This document shows positions 57,617 to 64,000 of a stretch of DNA of 64,000 nt, one piece after another. The notes beneath the pieces are model-generated. The model did not search any database. It saw only the letters and a list, made by a program, of their open reading frames with translations, and was not told the DNA's origin. Each line of letters starts with the position of its first letter. The first letter of the stretch is position 1. Origin of the DNA: Microdochium bolleyi (Eukaryota > Ascomycota > Sordariomycetes > Xylariales > Microdochiaceae); NCBI GenBank assembly GCA_001566295.1, contig KQ964247.1:1550001-1614000 (forward strand). The letters run 5' to 3'. A program made the position numbers and the translations under genes.

Positions 57617-59439
57617 TTAGACAAACTTGCTGTCCTTGACGACGTACTTGTCAACGTACTCGTCGACGGTCATCTTCTCGAGCTTCGCGGCGTCCTGGCT
57701 GAGCTCGACAAGCTCGGCCACCTGGGCCTCGGGGAAGTGGGGGCCAAGGTGACGCTTGTACTTGGCGAGGATGTGAGGCTTGGCCTCGTCGCGGCGGAGG
57801 CGGTGGCCGAGAGGCGCCTCGACGACGACCTCATCCAAGAAGGTGCCGTCATTGAGCTCGACGGTGAGGGCGTTGGAGATGGTGCGGAGCGAAGGGTCGT
57901 GGTAGTCGGCGGTGAACTGCGGGTCCTCGACGCACTTGATGCGTTTGCGCAGGTCCTCGACAACGGGCGAGGTGGCGGCCTCGCCGCCGTCAGTGTAGTC
58001 GGTGGCTTCAAGGCGGCCGAAGGTGAGCATGGTGGCGCACATGTACTGGATGCAGTGGTCGCGGTCGGCGAAGTTGTCCATGGGCTTGAACTGCTTGTCG
58101 ATGATGCGGATGCAGGCCTCGTGGGTGCGGACGGTGACCTCCTTGATGTCCTTGGCGGACTTGCCGGCGGCCTTGAGCTGGGCGAAGATCTTCTCGGACG
58201 CCTCAACGGCAGTCTGGGAGTGGAACTCGGCAGGGTAGGAGACCTTGAAGAGGACGTTCTCCATGACGTAGCTGCCGTAGGGGCGCTGGAACTCGAACTT
58301 GTTGCCCTTGAACAGGACGTCGTAGAAACCCCAGACGGGGGCGGACAGAACGGTAGGGATGCCAGGCTCGCCCTTGGCGACCTTGAGGGCGAGGTTGACG
58401 GCACGCTGGCAAGCGTCACCAGCAGCCCACGACTTGCGGGACATGGTGTTGGGAGAGTGGCGGTAGGTGCGGAGGGACTGGCCGTCAACCCACGCCTGGG
58501 AGACAGCGTCGGCGATCTGGGTCTCGCTGAGGCCAAGCATCTGGGAGACAACGGCAGTGCTGGCAACCTTGACGAGGACAACGTGGTCAAGGCCGACCTT
58601 GTTGTACGAGTTGAGAAGGGCCAGGCAGCCCTGGACTTCGTGCGCCTTGATCATGCCCTCAAGGACGTCCTTGACGGTGAAGATCTTGCCGCCGGCGAGG
58701 TTGCCGCCGGCCTTGTTGGTGCGGTTGACCCAGTCAGCAACAGCGAGAATGGCGCCCAGGTTGTCCGAGGGGTGTCCCCACTCGGCCGCGAGCCAGCAGT
58801 CGTTGTAGTCGAGCCATCTGATCATGGCACCAATGTTGAAGGCGCCGTTGACAGGATCGAGCTGGAAGTCGGTTCCGGGAACCTTGGTGCCGTTGGGCAC
58901 GAGGGTGCCGGGGACGATGGGCCCGAGCAGCTTGGTGCACTCCTTGAAGCGCAGACCCTCAAGACCGCAGCCGAGAGTGTCGAGAAGAATCCATCTCGCG
59001 GTGTCAAACTGTGGTGTTGCGGCTCACGGTTAGTCGCGGCTACCAAGGGGCTGGCGCGGGGCAGGACCGGGGCAGTGGGGAAAATTCTCCCTGCTCTGGG
59101 AGTCGTGGTGAAGAGGGAGGCTCAATCGGAGCTGGAAACGGTGCAAGGGCGTCGACTTACGGCGAGCTCGGAGTCAATTGGCTTCGAGACGTATTGGGCA
59201 ATGTCCTTGATCTCTGGGTCGTACTCGCGACCCTCTTGGGGGAGGGCAGGCGCACCCATCTTGGCGGCGGAGGTGGAGAAGGAGCTGATGCGGGAGTAGC
59301 TGGCGAGTGCGGGCGCGGCGGTGCGGCGGGCACCAAGCTTTGCGGCAGAGACGGCGAGGGGAGCGGCGCGGTTGAGGGCGGAGGTGGGCAGGCGCAGCGA
59401 TCTCGAGGCGGTTCGCAGGCTGCGGTTGACAGCAGACAT
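57617..59439 (-). CDS. 2-methylcitrate dehydratase, mitochondrial (PrpD family)
   Basis: It dehydrates 2-methylcitrate to 2-methyl-cis-aconitate in the methylcitrate cycle, which detoxifies propionyl-CoA from odd-chain fats and branched amino acids. The exons are 59439-59161 and 59008-57617, with a 152-bp intron in phase 0, giving 556 residues. Residues 1-60 are Arg/Ser/Ala-rich with no acid residues, a clear mitochondrial presequence, and SRISSFSTSA looks like a processing site. The MmgE/PrpD fold follows, with FDTARWILLDTLGCGLEG, RWLDYNDCWLAAEWGHPSDN, RKSWAAGDACQRAVNLA, ADRDHCIQYM and ADYHDP. High third-position GC creates a 588-residue antisense frame, which is not a gene. No methylcitrate synthase or lyase gene is linked here. 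Confidence 0.95.
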
Positions 59440-61319
59440 CTTGGAGGGAGGAGGAGGGGGTATCGAGAAGCAAGAAGAGATGGAGGAGGGACTGTGGGCA
59501 GCAGCAGCAACTGGTTCCGGCCCGGTTGGTTTTAAGAACGTGAGAAAGGGGTGCCGCCCCTCGCGCCATTACGGCCGAGCCTGTCCTCGGAGTCCGCCCA
59601 GCACGGCGCCGCTAAGGGGAATTCTTTTCCTTGCTCTGGGCGGCCGTGTGTATGGGGTCGAGGGGGGTATTCCTGGGGTCTCATGAGCGTCTTCTCCACA
59701 TTCTGCCTTTTCCCCGCCGATCTGACTCCTGCATCCTCGGCTCGAGGTCAGCGTTGCAGGCATGCTCCTGCTGCCATCAGTGCATGTTATCGCTGGGCAG
59801 GCATGCTCTCAAGGGTGTATCTGTGTCCCGCTAGTTATTGCCATCGACCAAAGAAGACGAGGAAGGCAGCCTTGAGTCCGGTGTCGGCACAAGTCCAAAC
59901 TGGAAGTCTCTCGTGGAAAAAAGCTCAGCGAGAAAAGAAGTCCAGCGGCTCTCGCCAGCCAATGGTGGGCCATGGCCTCACTAGAGCGTGGCTATAAACG
60001 GTAACCTCGGCATAAGACCCTTGACTACCCGCCGGCAGCCCGCGCACGATGGCTCGGAAATGTCACCTTGTCGGACATTCAGTGTTGTCTTGTCAACAGG
60101 ATAGTCGCCATGAGCTCCTCCGGGGGATGCTGTAACTCAAGACAAGTATTTACCATGGTAGAGCCACGGCGTTGTGGGAACGCAATATTGCTCCTCACAG
60201 ATCATGTTCGGGCCGGTCAGCGACACTTACTTACCTTACCTACTTAAAAGTACCTCCAGGTAGGTAGATAAGCGTAAACGCAGGCATCGCTCGGACGAAA
60301 GGGCTGAAAGTGACATAACGAGCAAGGCTGTGCGGCGGCAACAAACGCGCACTTCCCATATATTCAATACTGATTGTACTTGTGTCTATTACATGTACAT
60401 ATTCATTGGTTTATGAGCTGTTTATAATGTTTTCTGGTCGCAAAGACACCATATGCAGTTTTGGGATTGCTTTTCTTTCTCGCAACGATGTGCCAGACTG
60501 GGAGAGTCACATAGCTTGCCTGTCCAATTCAGCGCTCCCGTGCGGGCCGTGCTCTGCCGGTATGATGCATAGAGGCGCAGAGATACAACAGTCAGAGTGC
60601 GAAATGAGCCGCTTGTCTTAAAGGCGTCATATCTGCAGGGTGGCTCGCACGAATTTGTCAGTCTACGCGACTCGGTCTGAGGAAGAGATTAGCTTCTGAG
60701 GATGATTGGGCTGGCTGTCATGAGTTCTCAAGATTCAAGACGTCACGCGCGCGTGCTTCGTCCCCAGCAAAACCTGGAGGTTCCCAACTGTAGCTGCGGG
60801 CCTGCGAGGTCTGTAACTAAGTACCAATGGCATTCATTGTGTCCTCAAAAGGACAATTGCGAGTCCTCTTCCTGGCCAAGTGTAACAACCTGAGGTGGGC
60901 TCTGTCTCCCTCGATAGTCTCACTCAGCCCTGTGGGTGCATTTACGATGCGTCGCTGTCACCGAGCCGGAGGGACTGGGGTTGGGGCGCAGCTGGGCCAG
61001 ATCTCCAGGTCGTCCCACTTGGTGGCCCTCTATCCCGGCCGCTTGCTTCCAGCCTTCCGCCCACTTCACCTGTCAAGGGACCGCCCAGCCGTTTCTTCAC
61101 CTCGAACCTTCGATCCCGTCTGACAATTGCCGGCACGCGTTCGCAGTCCACAGCTCGTCCTTACGCACTACACTCCCTCTCCAACAGTCCGATACTCAAA
61201 GAGCCCGCTGCCACATGCAGACATCTCGAAGTCCGTCGAATCCCGCACAGTCGTTGCGACGATCGAACGAGCAGCGGTAGCAATTGCGTCCGTGATTCAA
61301 CCTCCGGCCTGCTGCAGCC
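59440..61319. other. Divergent promoter region between the dehydratase and EAF genes
   Basis: This is 1.9 kb with two divergent promoters. At about 60230-60272 lies an imperfect inverted repeat of TACCT/AGGTA units, a common intergenic motif type in this group of fungi. No gene is supported. Confidence 0.45.
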
Positions 61320-62528
61320 ATGTCGCTCGCGGGCATGCTTGACCCCACGAAAGTGGGCAAGTATCCTGTCGTACTCAGTGATGCTCTGCTCGGCAAAGAT
61401 TCCAAGGAGACCTACACCGGTATCAGATGTGCGTGGACTCCCATCCCTTCCCTGCTACACAGACATCCCACGACAGAGAGCACCAGTTAACGTGCACGCA
61501 CGATCTGCCTTCCAGACAACCACAAGCCTTCCTCCTCAGCGCCTTCCAAAGCTCGGTTAAAACCCGACGGCGTGTCCGACGATGGCTACGACCTCTCCTT
61601 CCGCGACGACGGCGGGCAGTATGCGTACTCCGGAAACCGCAGCACCGACGACAAGAAGTATGTGCTCGTGTTCGATCCCACACGCGAGGTGTTCGTCCTG
61701 CACAAGGTCGACTCGACGTTCTCCATGAACGTCACACAGACCCCGGACAACAGTGACCCGGACAGTCTGAGAAGGAAATATCCACACCTCGCAGGATCGT
61801 CGAGCTCCAGCGGCATCAAGGCCCGCAATCAGAAGATCGCGCCTTCGGCCACAGTCAAGAAGGCTGGCGACAAGAAGGGCAAGGACTTACCCTTCCCACC
61901 CAAGAAGTCAAAACCTGCGGCGCAGCAGCAGCAGAAATCTGCGCAACCCACGCAGCCGACCTCGTCATCATCCAAGCAGAACCGTGCTGCCGCCGCCGCT
62001 GCCACACCGGATTCGGACGCCGACGAAAGCTCCGACGACGACCTTCTGCAGATTGAGGAACCCGGCGGCTCCAATCCCCCGCCTGCCTCTGCGCGCGACT
62101 TCTCGCCAGCCTTTGGAGTCCGGCGGTTCTCCGACTTTGTTCAGGAGGTCTCGGGGGAAGAGGATGACGCCGATGGCGAGGACGACGATGACAACCAAAG
62201 CATCGAGCACTTCACCCTCCCCAGCCCCGTCAATCGGCAGATGGAGGAGAGCGCGGGCCTGTCCTCGGCACGTGCCGCTGGTGCAGACCCCTACCAGACC
62301 CGAGGAGGGCAGCAGCAGCAACAATATGAGGATGAAGAGGAAGAGAGCGATGAGGATGCCGAGATGGAGGATGTTCACCAGCACCATGAGCCTGCTGCTG
62401 CTTCTGCAGACAACGACATGGGAGATGACACCTTTGATGATCTCGAGGCCGAGCTTATGGCCGCATACGATGAGGATGAGAAGGCAGATGTTCATGAGCC
62501 AGAGAGTGACGTCAGCGAGGAGGAATGA
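61320..62528 (+). CDS. RNA polymerase II elongation factor of the EAF (ELL-associated factor) family
   Basis: EAF proteins bind ELL and stimulate Pol II elongation in the nucleus. The exons are 61320-61428 and 61516-62528, with an 87-bp intron, giving 373 residues. The donor GTGCGT is slightly unusual, but the junction GIR-YNHKP matches the family. The conserved N-terminal EAF domain spans about 1-115, with GKYPVVLSDALLG at the start and YVLVFDPTREVFVLHKVDSTFSMNVTQ at its core. The rest is low complexity: Lys/Gln/Ser stretches, then long acidic runs of Glu and Asp, ending DVSEEE. Such an acidic tail is typical of transactivation regions. S. pombe Eaf1 is shorter; moulds carry extended tails. 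Confidence 0.9.
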
Positions 62529-63321
62529 TACCACATCCATGCCTTCTCTACACACTCGACTTGCTTCCGCCTGCTGGCTGGAGCCTCCTGAGGGGAGAGT
62601 ATCACTTCACGAATCTAACGAAAAATTTGGGGCGCGAAGCTCCGCGACTGCTTTTCAAGGCGTTTGGCGTGCTCCGAGAGACACAAACAATCGATAGGAT
62701 TTGGATCTGGATTTTTGTATCAGAATTTCGAGGCCGTAGCCAGAAACGCCATTGACTTCACAGTAGAAATGGACATTTCAGACGAAAGTTGACAACGCCA
62801 TTATCCCGTGAACACCATGAGAAGGGCTGCACACAGCAGAGAGAGAGCTAGGGGTGGGTGGCTAGATATGGTGTCCGCAGAAAGTTTATCTTGTATTTGA
62901 GAGCAGACGGAGCGGGTCAGAAAAGCCGCCTTCCCTGCGAGCTATCCGAGAAGAGTGTTTTTATTAGAACGCCTTGGTTTTGCTCGCGATCAAAGAGTCC
63001 ATCCGGAGTACGGAGAGGTGTATTGAAATGAAGACGAAGAATAAGTAGTAGCAGAGAGAAGAGAGAAGATGAAGAAAAAAAGCCCGATACTGCATCGCTT
63101 GCTTGTCCATATGCCCTGACCAGATGATAAACCGCGCGCAAGGCACGCACGTGCACTAAACATGTACTAATAAAGAACTTTGGAAGACCACTTCGTCCCG
63201 ATGCACTGCCGAGACAGCAAAACCGGCTTTCCCCACCCCAGCGTACGAGCCGGTAAGAAACCAAGAAGAAATCCATGACCCAATAACACCGAGCAAAGAC
63301 CAGCAGGACGTAACTCAAGAC
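62529..63321. other. Convergent 3' region
   Basis: This spacer separates the EAF gene from the zinc-finger gene 3' end. No gene is recognised. Confidence 0.5.
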
Positions 63322-63987
63322 TCAGTCCATAGCCTCGTCCATCGCGTCAAACAGCTGCTGGTTCGCGCCATGCTTCTTGACCATGTGCCTCCGCCAGTTG
63401 TCCTTCCGCGGGAACGCCTTGCCGCCCTTAAAGTACGCGCACCCGGGCTCCGTGCAGTGGAACGCCTTGGACTTGAGGTGCTTGTCGTTGATGTGACGGT
63501 CCAGATGTGTCTTGGTGCCGAAGCGCTTGTCGCAGCCCTGGTAGGGGCACTCGTGCTTGCGGTCGTGGTACCGTTTGTGGTGGTTGAGCTTGTGGATCTG
63601 GTCGAACGTGCGGCCGCACTCCTCACACATGAGACCGCCACCGCTGCCGCTGCCGCTGAGCGGCGGAGAGAGCTGCTGCATCACCTCAGGCGAGGCGCTC
63701 GAGCCGTACTCGCCGGCGAGCGATTGCTGCTGGTGGAGGGGATACTGCTGCTGTTGCTGCTGGTGGAATGGCATGGGGAATGGGGACGGGGACATGGTGA
63801 TCCGCGTGTCCGGCGTCCTACCACTCGAGGGGTCTGTCGAGCTGGGACCCATGGATACGGAGTAGTCATATGATTCGCTGGACCGGCGTGGCTCATCGTA
63901 GCCGGGGATGTCGAGGAACTCGTCCATAAGGTCCATATGTTGTTGTGCCGAAGATAGCGTGTAGTTGTGACCAGCTGTATGGTACAT
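63322..63987 (-). CDS. C2H2 zinc-finger protein, probable transcription factor (5' end near window edge)
   Basis: The frame from the ATG at 63987 encodes 221 residues. The N-terminal half is Ser/Pro/Gln-rich with a run of six Gln. Three C2H2 fingers fill about 120-210: CEECGRTF...HKRYH, CPYQGCDKRF...HINDKH and CTEPGCAYF...HMVKKH. The second and third use C-x4-C spacing and the third has a longer loop. This is a common layout of fungal zinc-finger regulators, but I cannot assign a named protein. The frame stays open to the window edge, so the protein could begin outside the window or be spliced to an upstream exon. DNA binding and nuclear location are inferred. Confidence 0.8.
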   Translation of the reverse strand: MYHTAGHNYTLSSAQQHMDLMDEFLDIPGYDEPRRSSESYDYSVSMGPSSTDPSSGRTPDTRITMSPSPFPMPFHQQQQQQYPLHQQQSLAGEYGSSASPEVMQQLSPPLSGSGSGGGLMCEECGRTFDQIHKLNHHKRYHDRKHECPYQGCDKRFGTKTHLDRHINDKHLKSKAFHCTEPGCAYFKGGKAFPRKDNWRRHMVKKHGANQQLFDAMDEAMD

Positions 63988-64000
63988 CTCAGGGCTCGTC

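Noticed and set aside
57533..59299. 588-residue open frame on the + strand
   Set aside because: It lies exactly antisense to the 2-methylcitrate dehydratase, which has clear family motifs. High third-position GC removes antisense stops, so the frame is a by-product.
1..64000. CRISPR arrays, bacterial operons or viral insertions
   Set aside because: No spaced direct repeats and no prokaryotic or viral gene types were seen; spliceosomal introns occur throughout.

Overview
The window looks like nuclear DNA of a filamentous ascomycete (Pezizomycotina, most likely Sordariomycetes). The genes are GC-rich and mostly split by short introns of about 50-110 bp with GTRAGT donors and YAG acceptors. Gene-free spacers run to about 3 kb, and the gene families (Cdc11/AspA septin, Hsv2 PROPPIN, TRI12-type MFS, F-box protein, fungal alcohol oxidase, 2-methylcitrate dehydratase) fit a mould. 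I saw no bacterial, viral or transposon genes and no CRISPR array.

Layout, left to right. 1-10 kb: a Na+/solute symporter that seems to lack its N-terminus (+), PAPS reductase (-), phosphoserine phosphatase (+). 10-18 kb: an Erf2-type DHHC palmitoyltransferase (-), RNA 3'-phosphate cyclase (+), a type II membrane nucleotide pyrophosphatase/phosphodiesterase (-). 19-28 kb: alcohol oxidase (+), Hsv2-type PROPPIN (-), septin (+). 28-37 kb: Bax-inhibitor-1-like membrane protein (-), ceramide synthase (+), tRNA-Thr(AGT) (-), a decayed FAD-dependent oxidoreductase (-), short-chain dehydrogenase (+). 38-51 kb: NC2-beta (+), TRI12-like MFS transporter (+), EMC1 (-), Ist3/RBMX2 splicing factor (-), dynein light intermediate chain (+). 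50-64 kb: a large six-exon F-box protein (-), SH3 protein (-), mitochondrial 2-methylcitrate dehydratase (-), EAF-type elongation factor (+), and a C2H2 zinc-finger protein (-) at the right edge.

Most genes are unrelated housekeeping genes and no operon or biosynthetic cluster is evident. Loose themes are sulfur and serine metabolism (PAPS reductase, phosphoserine phosphatase), membrane and ER biology (Erf2, ceramide synthase, EMC1, BI-1-like) and C1/C3 carbon use (alcohol oxidase, 2-methylcitrate dehydratase). Exon borders were set by hand from reading frame plus splice consensus; most close in frame and rebuild conserved motifs across the junction.

I did not find a convincing new multi-gene system. 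The most unusual items are the FAD-oxidoreductase relic near 35 kb, the apparently beheaded symporter near 1.2 kb, the uncharacterised F-box protein at 51-55 kb, and two perfect GGTACC-centred palindromes in the Ist3/dynein divergent promoter.
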